From: Scortum barcoo
Taxonomy: Eukaryota > Chordata > Actinopteri > Centrarchiformes > Terapontidae
Direction of reading: 5' to 3'
NCBI GenBank assembly: GCA_023238725.1
Contig: CM041546.1
Span: forward strand, 7,460,483-7,524,482
DNA: 64,000 bases
Positions 13,506 through 27,564 of the stretch are shown here, piece by piece. The notes beneath the pieces are model-generated. The model searched no databases and had not been told where the DNA came from. It worked only from the letters and a program-made list of their open reading frames with translations. Numbering within the stretch: the stretch's first letter is position 1; the number at the start of each line of letters is the position of its first letter. A program made the position numbers and the translations under genes.

Positions 13506-16500
13506 TGGTGGAAAAGTAATTCAGCGCTGCAGGGAGAAGTTGTGTTCCGTTTCTGCTCTTGGCCTCACCAGCTGTAATGAGCCTCAGATTACAACTAGGC
13601 CCCGACCCTGACATGTGCAAAAAGCATTACTGCTCGGGCTGGCAAAGCTGGAGACTGCACTCAGAGAATCAGCTCATCATTAAAACATATTGCCCTCAGC
13701 CAGAATAATTGAAAATAGGAATATGTACTGTAGTTCCTGACGAGTGTTTTTCGGATAGAAAAAGAGAAAAGGGAAGACATGGGCGGATAGAGGAATGAAG
13801 ATTTCAGATTGTACATTTGGCTATTGACATTTACTTTAACGAAGCACTGGTGCTGTATAATCAGTGAGGTTGAACGAAATACAAAGAAACAAATGATTGA
13901 TTTGAGTATTTTAAAGAGACGCAGTGTGAATTATATTTTTAGAGTTTGTTTTTTTAATTGGTGAGACGTCACATAACGATTCAGCTTTACAGAGCTGACC
14001 AAATGTACTGCATATAAATAAAAGATCTGTTGTGAAGACTGTACGGCCTCTACTTAATGACAATACAGTATATTCATATACTCTCTCCAGAAAGAAAAGA
14101 TAAATAAAAAAATGTTTTCAAATGAGGCACACAAAGAAGAAAAAAAAACACTGCAAGTTAAGTTTAATTTAACTGGGCAGTTGAAGATTTGCCATTGAGG
14201 CTTCATTAGCTCTGTAGGGAGTCCCAGAAAAAAAAAAAAAGTCGATATGCAGTTGGCAAACAAAACAGCAAGTGAATCTATCATTACTACTGTGTATCAT
14301 ATAACATCTATTTTCTGGTTCTTCCCATCAATAGTACTGTACTGTTGTGAACTTGCACTACCAGATCTCTCAGGTAGAGGAAAAATAATGAGCGACCCCC
14401 AAATACACCTCTGTATTGGCACATACGCTTAAAGCAGCAGTTCCACACAAATGCTGAGACGCACGTAAACACACACTATTCCACATCACTATGTACACAA
14501 AAGCACACAGAGTTACTGGATCTACTTACTCAACACGAATGCAATACTGATATTAACGGTGACCATCGTTTCACATCCAGATCTTCTCACTGGCCACAAA
14601 ACTATAAGAGATATTATGCTAAATGCAAATGTGTGTGTGTGTAGAGTAAACACATTTTCAAATCAGTCAAAGTGAAGGAGAGTGTGTGCTCTTTTTACTT
14701 TCTGTAAGAGAGACATAAAAACAGAGGTAAGCCTGTATAAACTCCAGAGTAGGCATAACAACTCTGTATTATGTTGAATATCTCAAGGATATAAAATGTC
14801 ACTTGAGTTTCAGCTTGCACAGTTGTGCTTAAACTATATGTATCACACTTGAAAGGGAAAAACAAAATCCCTAACCCAAGGAGCCGGTCAATGAAACTGA
14901 AGGGCCATACATCTGCAATAGATTGTGAGAATGCGTCAGCAGCCGCACATTCCCACCCAACTGGAATCCAGGCTGTCATTTGGCCCTGCTATTTCACTGT
15001 GCAATGAACCACCAACGCTATGCCATCACACCACACTTCACCACCAGCGAGGATTTTCTCTCACATACACAGCGAGTGGAAATCTCAAAAATGTGAAATG
15101 GAGCTAATGCACAAGGGAAATATAACACAATTTCAACAAGCACTGTAGCAAGACATTTGTGGAGCAGACAGAATACCAAAAATACAGTCCTCTTTTTCTG
15201 TGCATGTAGAAATCACTTCATGCAAGTCAAATGATATAGTATGTTCATACTTTCTTGTAAGGTGGTGAGAGTTTGCCTGTTAAATGAAGGGTGAATACAT
15301 CCTGGATATCGGCTCTACTCTCCTTTTCCCCACTACACCCTCCTCCAACTATCCCCCCCCACCCTCCCCATCGTTTCATCCATCCACATTGTGTTGTGCC
15401 ACTTCAGTGAACATCAGGGTGCCCCGAGTTGTTTTGGCTGTATCCCTCTTGCAAATTCACTTTAGTAGACAAAATTGAATGTGGGATTACTATCCTGTTG
15501 TGCAGTTCCATTTCAAAACCGGAGATGTGCTGGTTTATTTATATTCTTTTTCATCTTTTTTCTTCTTTTTTTCCCTGTAAATGTGTAACACTGTAAATTT
15601 GGACTACAGCTGCCTATCAGAAAAAAAATCTGGGACCAAAAATTATATCCATGTCATGTTTCCAAATGTTGTCTGAATCTACTGTGTTATCACCCTTAAT
15701 GCTGCCATCAAACACTGATTGCTCGTACGATACAATACAATAATTCACTACGTACAGTGCACCCATCTGTCAGCAGGTCCATATATCCCAAGATATAACT
15801 TTTAATGTTATATAGCAAACCAACAAAAGCTTGGCATTTTACAAAATGAATAACCATCCAAACCAAACCCTAACTAAAAGAAATAAGCAAATGCACTGCA
15901 AGTATTATACTTTGTTTCTGCATGGTGGTTCTGCTTCCAAACACTCTCTTGTCCAACTCTGAGTAAAAAGTGAGTTATGTAATCTTCCATGCTTGTGAGT
16001 CAGTGACTGAATTTGCATGAAGTCAAATACCAACTGGACTATATCAGCCTTATTCCTGTAGGCTGATCCTCAGTCATTTCTCCAAATTAGTGCCTTGTGG
16101 ACATGACTACTTTTTCACAAGTTCATTTTCCATTTTGTTTTTGTAGAAATCAGATTGGAATCAAGTGGAGAATGAGAGAAAACCATGCCAGTCATTTTTG
16201 ACAGTGTAAATCCATTTCATGCTATAGCACATTTCTATGTTTATAAAACTTCCATACAAAGTATGTGCATGATCCGTAACATTATAATTAATAAAATGTT
16301 TCTTTTTTCCAAATCATCTCCTTTGGGTTTCGAAAAGTTAATTATAAAATCATTTCTGTGTTATTGTAGAATATCTAATTGTAAACCTGTGCATAACTGC
16401 ACGTATAGAGATAATATTCATCAAGCGTCCTTTTGTGGCTTCAGTAAATTCCATGAATGGAGATAAAGCAAACAAATAATCTTTTTGTGTTCATGAGCAA

Positions 16501-18189
16501 GACTCCTTTTCAACTGTTCTGTATTTCACAATTGTAAAAGAGGTTAATTTAAAGCAAAGATTTTGCTGGCATTAGCTAAATAATGTTTTGGCTAAGAACA
16601 TATTTATTTGATCTTTGACCATATATCCTGTGATGAGGTAGGGCTGACATTGATGTGAGCTGTACAGTCAATCTTTAAACTTAATCTGTTTTAGTATGGA
16701 AAGCGTTTCACATTTGTGCACATACAAAAAGCCATATGTCAGTTCTACGTAGAGATCTTTAAGTACCTCTTTAACATAGAACCAGGCTTTTATGCAGTGA
16801 AGATTTTTAAAGTGATACTAGCTGGGAGCCATTGCCCAGCTAAGATTGGAGCATTGAGAAGAAAGAGGCGACACATGGACTATCGTAGGATTAGCTAATG
16901 ATTAGGTTATATACATATAAATTTACCATCAGAATGGTAGTGTGTGTCATCCAATACAATATTACTGCTATTTTATGTGTTTTCAATAGTTTTTGGTAAA
17001 AACTTGAGGTCTGTAAAGATATATGCTCTGACTACACAGACTGTAGTTACTACTAGGATAAAAATTCTAATTGTTTTTATTTTTATCTGTTTTTGTCTTT
17101 TAAGGGATTTGTTGGCGATATTAAAAATACAAACTGCGCCGCTATCCTTTACGGTGACAGTGTCTGTCCAAAATACAGGTTCTGTACTTTCACCACAAAC
17201 ATAAATAACGGTCGCTGTGATGTGAGCCGATATATACTGGTAAATATTTGATCGAAGACTTTTCTCAGCTCACCACCGGCCACGCCACAAGTCAGAAAAT
17301 CAAGGGAATTGTCTCTGTGATTTCATCCAATAGAAATCTGAAAAATGTTGTAGCCAGAGGACAAACACACACACAGACACACACACTTCCCTTCTGCTCT
17401 CGTGCTTGTTAAGATCCTATCTATCTTGTGAGAGAGGGTGAGAGCCCTTTAGCCATACTCAGAGGGCTCATTTCCATTCCAACACACACACACACACAAA
17501 AGCACACACATCATCATACTGCACATTGTCAACAACAAACACACACACATACACAAACACTAGCATTGGGATTCAACAAGCACCTGTAGATTGTAATGAG
17601 ACATGGAGTTCGTTTTGACCTTGGAAGCACCAAAAGTGAAGCTCGTCAACCTCCAGGAAATGCTTGCTTGAGAAACAAGTGTGTCTGTGTGTGTGTGTGT
17701 CTCTATGTGTGTGTGTGTCCTGAAGTAATATGTGCTGGGCTTCATCCCCAATGTTCCATTGTGTGTGTTTGTCTGAGACCGGGGCTGTATACTACATCGA
17801 CCGAACACCTGCTGCTGCTGTAACTAGGAGGTCGGTGTGCAGAGGAGAGCTTCATAAATATATATTAGAATCAGAGCTGATATTAAACTAGGGAATAACC
17901 CAACAAATGATCTTGCTAGGTCCATCTTTCTGTCTGTCTGTCTTTCCATCCACCCTCACTTCTGCCTCTTCACTCTTTCTTACCCGCTGGTGTGAAGTTT
18001 TTAAAAGGTTTTTTTGGACAGAAAATTAACATGCATGATTGTACAACCTTTTTCATGCAGTAAAGGTATTCTACATATTAAGGCACAGTGGAAATTATGA
18101 GAACAAGATGCATTAAATCATTAAATCAAACTATACTGATAATACAACTCTAATATCTCTGCTAAGTAACTCTTAGCAACTCTTACCAA
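13506..18189. other. Noncoding stretch without a gene
   Basis: Unique AT-rich sequence with short CA/GT patches near 14630, 17370, 17480 and 17690. Open frames at 16185-16466 and 16944-17204 lie in AT-rich DNA and have no domain signature. Confidence 0.5.
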
Positions 18190-18690
18190 CATGAACACAG
18201 TGGTCGAGTGGGGCGATGATAATGCTCTTGAGATTAATGAAAGAAATTGTATTTGCTTCACCATCTCACTTTCGCTAAGTTGTTATTCATAACGAAAAAG
18301 TCAAGCAGGTATGTTCATACAAATACTTGAATGTAATGATAGGCCATCTGTTATCCTGGAAAGACCATATCGAATTTGTCTGCAAAAAGACAAAACAAAG
18401 AATTTATTTCCTCTGCCGCCTTTGGTCTTTTGGGCCGGGTAGACAAATTCATCTTTTGTTTTTTTTTTGTTTTGTTTTTTTTATTGTCAGTGTTCTGCAG
18501 TATTGTTGCACTACATGGTTCAAGTGTTTGTCCACTACTTTAAAGTCAAAACTACTCCTCTACTCCTCTACTCCTACCATAATAACATACTTAGGGTGGC
18601 CGACAAGATTTTCTCTGACCCCGACCATGTCTTCAACAGTTGTTGCCATCAAACCGGAGATACATGGTTCAGTGATTTCATAATTTAATA
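18190..18690 (+). mobile_element. Decayed LINE fragment (C-terminal reverse-transcriptase part)
   Basis: Broken plus-strand frames encode peptides typical of the part of a LINE ORF2 that follows the catalytic YxDD motif. First comes VVEWGDDNALEINE (from 18201), then after a frame change a segment reading LSWKDHIEFVCKKTKQRIYF and ending in LQYCCTTWF. In fish non-LTR elements the equivalent region lies between the catalytic palm and the C-terminus. Stops, frameshifts and a T-rich internal run (18453-18484) show it is dead. The endonuclease domain and a clear 3' tail are missing. Clade is uncertain. Confidence 0.75.
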
Positions 18691-21596
18691 AGGGTAGACT
18701 GAAGCGGTCTTTTGCTCACCAGTCAATCCTAAAATTAAATATAGAGCTTAATCCCAGATGAAAGGTATGTTGAAGGGCCTTGAATATTGTCTTCTGTGAT
18801 TGTAATGTTATGTTTAATGTATGCATCTTTCCTTCCTGTCTTCATTTTTGTCTCGCTTGTGATATTGCAAATGGGGTTGCCGCGATGCAAGAAAAAAATC
18901 AGACCTGATCTTGTCCCGATCTGAGAATACAGTATTGTCATATCATAAAATAATCACAAAAATAGTAAAATGTGACAAAAGTGATGACGTGATGATGATG
19001 GAATTGAACAGTTAAACCTTTGCTTCATGAACTTTAATAGGCCCCTTGCCTTTGCTGACTTACAGTACCTTGAAATTACAGTATCTCACCAGGAAATCCA
19101 GAAAAGACACATTCCATTGAAAGATATCCCACTTTAAATGTAGGTCTTTCACTCTCTGACATTTTATGGTACACTTCACACCTCTCAGCATTAATCTTTC
19201 TAATTTGATTTGTGACAGATTTTATTCAAGAGCACATTCCCCTCCTTAACTTATTCATTCAAGTCTTTAAATCTCTATGTGCCGAGCAGCGGCAGGATAT
19301 TGTCAAATCAAGGTGCTGTGAAAAGAAGTATATAAGCGTGAAATATGCAGTGGTTGAACCTAAAAAGGCCCTCACACACTGTGGCCCATAACACATGAAT
19401 TGGAAAAAATACTATTTTAGAAATGTCATTCTTTATAATGGGGATGCTTTTGGCAAATCTTATCCTGTTAAAGGGTTGTTTACATGTTTAATGCCTGTAA
19501 AAAAGAAATGCCCTAGCCTATGAATTGAAAAAAAAAAAAACATCTTATCATGTTGACAACATAACTGCACACAACATTACATGTGTATATTTTCTTGTAC
19601 TTTCCCATCTAGCATGCGGTAATCTTGAGGGAATAACTTTACAACTTCAGCAGAGGCTAACATGACCACAGATCCAAAAAACAATGAGTCATCTTGTTGT
19701 CCAAACCCTGAACCTTAAACACTGTGAGCAGTTACAATGTCTGAATGCTCCATAAATTTACATGCTGATATCAGAGTACCTGGATGGATCAGTGTTACAT
19801 TACCTCATGCTTAAGACAATATATGGACCCGCATCGTTGCTGATATATTGCTTAGCCCAAGGGGGGATACATCTTCCTTGACAGACAATGGAGCGACTGA
19901 AAGACATAAAATCCTATCAGACTCCACCATTCGCCTGTAATTACAAAAATAATGAAAAAGGCAAATGTGCATAATATTGAGGGCAGGAAATGTGGATGGG
20001 ATCCTAATTGATGCCAGATAGTTGCACGGTGTGAGCTGTGCATTATGCTTCTGAAAGGGTCTGTCTGATTTCTTTTCAAATAAAGCCAAGGCATGTTGTG
20101 TTAGTGGTGTGTACATGGGTATGTGCATATATTATGAATGCATGATGTGTTTTAAAAGTCTCAATTTAGTTGATTTAAAGTTAAAAACCAAAGTAAGATG
20201 GTCTTAGTGGTGTAATATCCTATAAGAAAATACAATTGACTACTCCATGAAAAGCGCAATCTTTCAGTTGTGTTTATACGTACCAGAGTCAGTCGAATGA
20301 CCATGTCCCTCTCTGTGATAACGTAATATTCCTGCCTGGGAGATGAAAAGGTCAAGATCAACACAGTGAACATCAGCTAAAGAGGATTTTTCAATCTTAT
20401 GGCAAAAATGTCTCAATTTTCAAAAGGCAGACCTTGAACTTGCAAGGTGACAAACAGTTCCAGGCTTCAACCCATCATCTTAATTCAACCGCTAGTCGTT
20501 AAAATCACCAATTTATCAGATGTCCGTGTTATCAGAAATAACTTGCTCTTGGCAGTTGTGGCAAATTGAAGACTCGCTCTGGATTGGGTGGTCAGTATAT
20601 TGCTTGAGGTGAATAATTTCTTCTTTTTTTCCTGGGGACCTCAGAAATATCAGAAGTGAAAGGTGGAGCAAAAGATTTCTTATCTGCTAATCAGCAAGTT
20701 TATAGTGTTAGGCAATCCTTTCTTAATAGCGTCAGTATATAACTTTATGTTGAAATTTAGTTTCTAATTATTTTTATTTAAATTGCTAACTTATTACTCA
20801 CTAAATTTTATGTTGGTATTACTGTCAATCACTTAAGTGGTATTACAGTCAGAATTGAAAATTCAATAATGAAGTCATTTTGAATTAAAAAAATAAATGT
20901 TTGTCTTGTCAAGAAGCCACAAACGAGGATTCATGCAAATATGCATGAGCTCAGTGTTTTACATTTATCAGACCTGATCAGAAACCAGGGAGCACAGAGT
21001 GATACAGCACCATATGGTGTTGAATATTTTGGCTTTGATTCACAGGATTACAAAAAAAAAAGTTTACCTGTCATTTAATGTTTAGCCAAGGAAATCACCA
21101 TGATGCACAAGGGATGGCTGTTGGCAAATTAGATGCATGACATTTCATTTTCTTTGTCAAGTAGAGAAAAAAAACAACCTGGGTGAAACGTGAAAAGAAA
21201 ATAACGAAGGATAAGAAAAAAAAAAGAAAAACATCCTAATATTTCAACCAAAATTTCTTTTGACATCAACACCCCTACTGACCTCCAGCACAATCTCCAA
21301 CAGTCCACATGACATATATGAAACTATTTTTTCACTTTGCAGTTTGAGGACAAGTCAAAGTCAAACCTATAGCTCATTCCATGTGTGGGTGTCTCAATTC
21401 ATTTTCTCTTGACTTCCAATTTAGAGAGGTAAAAAAAAGTAAACCCCATGGCAGTGACCTCTGCTGAAGGGCCATGAATAATGGGGACTATTAGGTGCAA
21501 GGTAGTGCACTCTGAGAAAACGAGTCATTTCAGCCGCAGGGCTGTTTAATTTAGACATGACACAGAATGAGACATTTTGCAAAATGTTTTACATAC

Positions 21597-21600
<4 letters not shown>
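18691..21600. other. Noncoding stretch without a gene
   Basis: No exon seen. It contains the octamer-type palindromic word ATGCAAATATGCAT at 20933-20946 and several A runs (19527-19540, 21054-21062). Confidence 0.5.

Positions 21601-21649
<49 letters not shown>
21601..21649. repeat. (AT)24 microsatellite
   Basis: Perfect AT run of about 49 bases. It may be unstable and can collapse in assemblies. Confidence 0.95.
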
Positions 21650-21653
<4 letters not shown>

Positions 21654-23863
21654 TTTCTCTGTCCCACAGGTGTAAACTGGATTTCAGAGGTCCTTTAATT
21701 CTCTCTACCTGCACATGTACACCAAAATAAAGTTTATGTTCAATAGTAATGACACAGTTTGTTACAGTATAATAAGATCTACTGGGTTAACTATTATGTC
21801 TGCTTTATCACCCTACAACAACACCACCCTGTAGACAGTAACCATGGCACAGATGGTTAATTTAAGGTCACAGGTTAGTGTACAGAAATGGGTAGTATTC
21901 ATTCAAACAAAGGACTCTTAAGGCTGGGGCTTAAGGTCTGGAGAAAAAGCACAAGAAAAGCATGTAGATCAAAATGAAGAAAACAAAGGGTGGAAAAAGA
22001 ATCAGTTGAGCTTCAAAGACTAAATTCTTTCGGTTGAATTGGTCCTAGGATAATGATCCATTTAGCCAGTCTGGGAGATTGGCTGCCAAAGGCATGAGGG
22101 GGAAATTACTCACCCGTCTCCAGCAGAGAAATGTTTGTTTCCCAGCCCTGCCCTCAAATTATTTCAATCAAAACACAAATTAAGTGCAATTAACGGAGTG
22201 CTAAAATGCTCCAAACCAACTGATATGGAATCATTAGGAGTCACCTCAACCACATCTCCTTCTTTCTCTCTCCTTTTCCTTCTCGGTGTCTCTTTCTCTC
22301 TTCACCAATGGGCCCTCACTCAGGGAAACTTCACACTTCATTAATTAATTCATCACCTAAAAGCTGAGTATTGATTTTCAGTAATGGCTTTACAAATCTG
22401 TTGGACACCTAGCTGCAGGGATAATTAAAAAGAATGTGTATTTGCAATAAATCATCTTTAAAAGGGTTAAAAGTCTCACAGGACATGAGGAAGGTAGGTT
22501 ACAATATCAACAAACAGGCCGTAATATCCCCCAGTAATTAAGGACACCAAAGGACAGCTTTTACGATTGTTATTTTTTACCACAGTAACCTCAGCCAAAG
22601 TGAGCCTAATGGATGTCATGAAATACTGAGAAGGAAACTGAACAAGCGCAGGATAGAAACCTGAAAGTGATGTATTGTTGGGAGGTTATTGATTAAGTCA
22701 GAGCAAAATACAAATGACTAAAGGCCATGGAGAACACACATTTTAAGTGAATGAAGATTGGCAATTTTGCCAGTATTTATGAAAAGCATTTCTTTACTGT
22801 AATTTGATACATTTCTCTGATAAAAATAAATGAAAGTGTTTTCATATAAATGTTACCAAATTACAAAAGACTGTTGAAGACGAATGTGAATTGAATCAAA
22901 TGAGAGGTACAGTCCAGAAAAGTGCATGGTGGGAGAACATGAGGTAAGGCCACCTTTAAGATGACTCACCTCAAGTTGAGCTTGTTTTTGTAGCTGTAAC
23001 TCAGCCCAAAAAGAATGCAATTTCCCTTTATTTTTAGTCATGCATTATAATATTTATGGTCTGTCATGTTCATGAATACATCTCACATCTATGTATATCT
23101 CTTTACGGCTTCCCCACAGGGTCCCAAGAATTTTTTTCATTTAAAAGTTGAAATAAGCCACATGTGCGATCCACATGTAGAAACATATTGATTTTGTCAA
23201 TACAGAAAATGTGGTCAATACCATTGTCAAACTGATATATCGTGTTTTTTTTTTTATAGAAAATCAATACAACTAAATGCCATTAGCAAAGTGACATTAC
23301 TGGCTTAAGATCCCATGTGGTTTCTGAATGATTTGCTGATGGCCTTCAAAATTAGAGAAAAAAAAAACCCCATTGATGATTAAAACATCTTAGTGGCCTT
23401 TTTCCTCCATCCTTGAGGATATAGATAAAAGAGTGACACAAATGGTTTGATATAACTGGTTAAGGTTTGTAAGCCTGTCAGTTTGTCTGATATGCTCAGC
23501 GGGCAAAAATGTCATCGCTTGAGCAGGACATAATGCGACAAAAAAGCTTTGAGAAATTAAAATCATGAAAAGATAATGTACTGTGCATGTACGATGCCTC
23601 TTAACACTAAAATCTCAGTGGCTTGAGCTCTAACAAGGTGAATTTGTCTTTGAGAACATGTAAATGTATTCAGCCTACACCTTATATCATAGTAATCACA
23701 GCCTACCTCCACTGGGACGAGGCCTGTGATTTAAGACAGGAGACTCTGTTTTATAACACTCTTTAAATTTCTTGTTCTTGCTCGCTCTGCCTCCCCTTCC
23801 TCCCCTCGCCTGTAAGCTCTCCGTTCCCTGCTCTCTATCCTGCTTTATCTCTCTTGCTTTATC
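21650..23863. other. Noncoding stretch without a gene
   Basis: Unique sequence. The interval 22120-22470 is rich in ATTA/TAAT words and lacks open frames. No gene recognised. Confidence 0.5.
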
Positions 23864-23864
23864 G

Positions 23865-23901
<37 letters not shown>

Positions 23902-23902
23902 T
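23864..23902. repeat. Compound (CT)n(CA)n microsatellite
   Basis: A CT run passes directly into a CA run of ten units. Confidence 0.95.
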
Positions 23903-24087
23903 CGCTCATAGCAAAGGAGAACATAAATCTGGCTAGTGTGCCAGACTGGGCCATGGACACCATAATTATAGAACATCAAATGAAAGAATTAGTGTCCCTT
24001 TTCTCATTGCCATGCAAGACTTGCAAGTCCTCCGCAATCTCTCGACGTACCTCTGCTACACATACAACACATACTTTCTCACTCTGC

Positions 24088-24092
<5 letters not shown>

Positions 24093-24120
<28 letters not shown>
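24093..24120. repeat. (TC)14 microsatellite
   Basis: Uninterrupted TC run, followed by TTTCTCACACAC. Confidence 0.95.
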
Positions 24121-24126
<6 letters not shown>

Positions 24127-24434
24127 ACACACGGTCACACATGCGCATGAACAGGTTCGCAAGCAATTTCACAAAGCTGAAGACAAAAAAAAACACAGTG
24201 CAAAAACATAAGTGCACACACACACTTGCGCACATATTGTATTGACATTGCACATCAGATGACACCTACAAGTGTGCACCGACATGTGCAATCATGATCC
24301 GTTCTTTACTCTTCAGAAATGTTATGAGCATATTCAATTTTCTCTGTACAGGAACTGTAAAATCTTTTCTTTACACTGTATTTAAAACAGATATTGCTAT
24401 TTAAGCTATTTTTGATAGATCCCTTAGATTACTT

Positions 24435-24468
<34 letters not shown>

Positions 24469-24496
24469 CTTTATTGATCTCCAAGAGAAATTCACA
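24435..24496 (-). mobile_element. 3' tail of a non-LTR element with (TATC)n end
   Basis: Read on the minus strand, GAATTTCTCTTGGAGATCAA runs into TAAAG and then a (TATC)n tail. In teleosts the phrase 'aatttcccc..gggatcaataaagta(tctatc)n' is a common 3' terminus of LINE/SINE insertions. Only the tail is present, so this is a strongly 5'-truncated insertion or a SINE end. Family not assigned. Confidence 0.65.
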
Positions 24497-27477
24497 AATT
24501 CACTTTAGATAAGTTTTCACAAATGAAGGACATTATTGAAGTGTCATAAAGCTCTTAATCTTGGCAGACATCATATGTTTATATGTAGTTTATGAAGCCA
24601 TAAATACAGTTAACATACTAAAACAAAGTAGAAATAACTAATAATAAAAATCAATAGGAAGTGGTGGTGGTTGTCCCTCTCTGTGGGGTGGCAATCCTCC
24701 ATTTGTCATGGCATTTCACCAGCATACCCTTTCCTGAATAGGGATGCATTGCCATCACAATTCATCAAGAAAGTAATCCTTGTGTGCATCCATCACAAAC
24801 TAAATGATTCTTGCATTATTAAATTTGCAATAGAAATAATCTGTATGTTTTTTTTTCATTCTGCCTGCAATTCAATTTTTTCCAAAGAGTGTAGAGGAGA
24901 AGGCATAATGTGCAAACCCTCTTAAAAGGTAAATATTTATTTTCTGAATCCCTAATGAATGGGCCATCTGCTCATCTTGCTGCCAAAATTTCATTTCTCT
25001 TTATGTGACATTTAACTGTTAAAGAAAGAAAGATGAGACAGCGTACAGTGGGGTCCCTCGTATTTATAAGGTACAACTTCTTCATGTTAATATTCGTATA
25101 TTAATAGTTAATTTGGGAACCTTAAAAATTTTATTACACTCATTTTTCATTGCTGTTTTGCAGAGAGTAGAAGGGGGATAATGTTTTTTTTAGAGTACAA
25201 GTAAAGGAAGAGTGTTTGTGGAAGTTTAATACGGGGTGTCAACTATGATGTTTTTACTATGATCAGGAGGGAAGTGAGAAGCATGGTAAGGATGTGTTAT
25301 CACGAGAAAACAAATGTGATATCTCCTAATCTTCTTTGTCCCCAGCTTCATGCGACGGAATAATTCAACAAGAATATAATGAGAGCACTTTCTATGTATA
25401 GAAAATACTGTTTGCTTTCAATGTTCACTGTTCAGCTCAGTAATAGGATGCTAGTCAAGTTGGCAAGACTGCATTGCATTTATTCTTATGAAGAAGTCAA
25501 GAGCAGCTCAGGTATAAAGACCAAGTTAAATCACAGTTGTTGTTTTTTTGAAACCACCCCTAAAAATCTCTTTGATCAGTAACAGAAGTGTCGACAGAGT
25601 ATTTTTTTGCCTCTGTCTTCCACAAAAAGATGCGATTTGATATATCGTCACATCACTCTAAATCCTTTGTGTTATTTGAAATACCCTAATCAGAGATCCA
25701 CTATGTACAGTACAGATGCTCTGACAGACAGGCAATCCATCCACATGCCCTCAAATCTCCTATTCCCTGCAGCTGAATTGCCCCAATCACAGGCCCACTA
25801 TGCAGACTCAGCGACAGGCTTGCAATCCTACACCTGTGACAGTAATAAAAGGCTTCCTCCCTTCTGCTTTCCTCTCCCCTACCTTTCCTGTCAATTACCA
25901 CTCCACAGATAGATGGAAAACTGCACATCTAAGCAGTTTGAGAGCCACCTCTCCTTGAGCATTTCCCAAGGTTTTGATTGCAAAATCATATGAAAAGCTT
26001 GAGGTAGCTGCTTTTGAGGATGGTTCCCCATGGGATGTAAGGGCATACAAATGGCTGCCTTTAAGTCCTAACTGAACATAACAAGGCCCTGGAGTTGCAA
26101 AAAATCCCTGGGAGAGCTTCACTGGAGTTGGGAAAGAGGCAAAAGCATTTATATTGGGGAAAAACTAAGACTAAAAGTGGAATTCTGCTGGCACAATATT
26201 TTTCAAATGAAAAGGACAGCTTCTTTCACAACACATATGTGTGTGTGTCTGTGACAGAAGAATTGATGTGACTTAAGAAAGACTATCTCATTCAAATGGG
26301 TGTTAGCTTTAGTGAGGAAGCCTTTAAAGGGAGAAAAAAATATATAGAGAAGCATGAAAGGCTCAGTTTTAGCGCATGACCCACAGGAAGAATCAATTGC
26401 ACTTAAAAAAACACAAGGAAGAAATAATAAATGAACTATAAAGAAACTATAACTTGGCTGACTTCTGACAAACAGGAAATCCATGATGATACTAAACCTT
26501 GTGTTACCTGCAATGTGAGTAAAACGAGTTGGGCTACATTAACTGTGAAGACTAATTTAGTACATCAAAATTAGTTAAAATGCTAAATTGAGCTGTAGAA
26601 GCATAAATATCTCTGCTGCCCTGGTGAATGCCTTGTATTGTACAACAATATCTCATGTATGAACAACCCCCACCTCTATAAACAATGTTCACAGTATATT
26701 TCTGTATGACATTGTAATAAATAGCCATGACTTTATTGCCCACATAAACTATATTTCTATTCCTGTGCTGTCTCAATGGCTGTCCGGAGGGCTCTCTCAA
26801 AGTGAGGATTCATTACCATGTCAATTACTATTGCTATTGTTTGGTTTGTCCCTATTTACATTTTAGTTGCGGGTCTGTGTATTTAAACCTAATTGACATT
26901 GATTGTGCAGAAATAGTTTGGAGCCCTGCCCATAACGCGGTGTCCTCGCTACTTGACAGTCAATTACGGCTTTATGAATAGACCTGTATGGTTAGCATCT
27001 ATCAGCACAGCCCTCCATAACTACCAGCACTACCACCCGTGAAGTTCACTTATGATTTAAAATCCATGGGTAGCTAGCCATAAAATCTTCCCTTTTTGTC
27101 ATAATAACCTTTTCGGGCTAGAAACTTGTTTACACATCATGGCACACAGAAATAACAAGAAATGTTTGTGATGTACCACTCCGGCTGGTCGGGGTTATAA
27201 ATATTAAAATAACCCCAACTGATTTCCATTACCTTGCTAGCTCTACTCCACCTAATAAAGCAATCACAACTTACATATGATGCTGCCATGAGGCCATACC
27301 CAGTTTAAGCGTGTGTGATTGACAGCTACAGAACTTAACAAAAGCAATGGCACAGTTACTACATACTTTTTCTGGGACATGATACTTTTGAATACTTTGA
27401 CACTGGAGGAAGTGTCTGGGTTGAGGGAAGTCTGGGCATCTCTGCTTAGACTGCTGCCTCCAATGGATGGATGGACT
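24497..27477. other. Noncoding stretch; candidate regulatory DNA
   Basis: No exon recognised. The interval 26870-27290 is compositionally complex, has no long open frame and carries many TAATT, CATAA and TTTATGA words, which makes it a reasonable conserved-element candidate. Confidence 0.45.
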
Positions 27478-27564
27478 TATACCACCCTCTGTACGGTAAA
27501 TGTGTAACTGCGGCCAGCAGACGGTTACCTTAGCTTAGCATAAAGTCTGGAAAAAGGGGAAACA
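27478..27564 (+). repeat. Fragment of a common teleost repeat (TTAGCTTAGCATAAAG family)
   Basis: CTGTACGGTAAATGTGTAAC, then CGGCCAGCAGACGGTTACCT and TAGCTTAGCATAAAGTCTGG, followed by AAAAAGGGGAAAC. I recognise this order from a very abundant short repeat of teleosts. A second fragment of the same family lies at 31002-31132. Confidence 0.7.

Noticed and set aside
13185..13620. Overlapping frames of 98 and 126 codons
   Set aside because: Complement of a GA-rich tract; serine/leucine-rich artefact.
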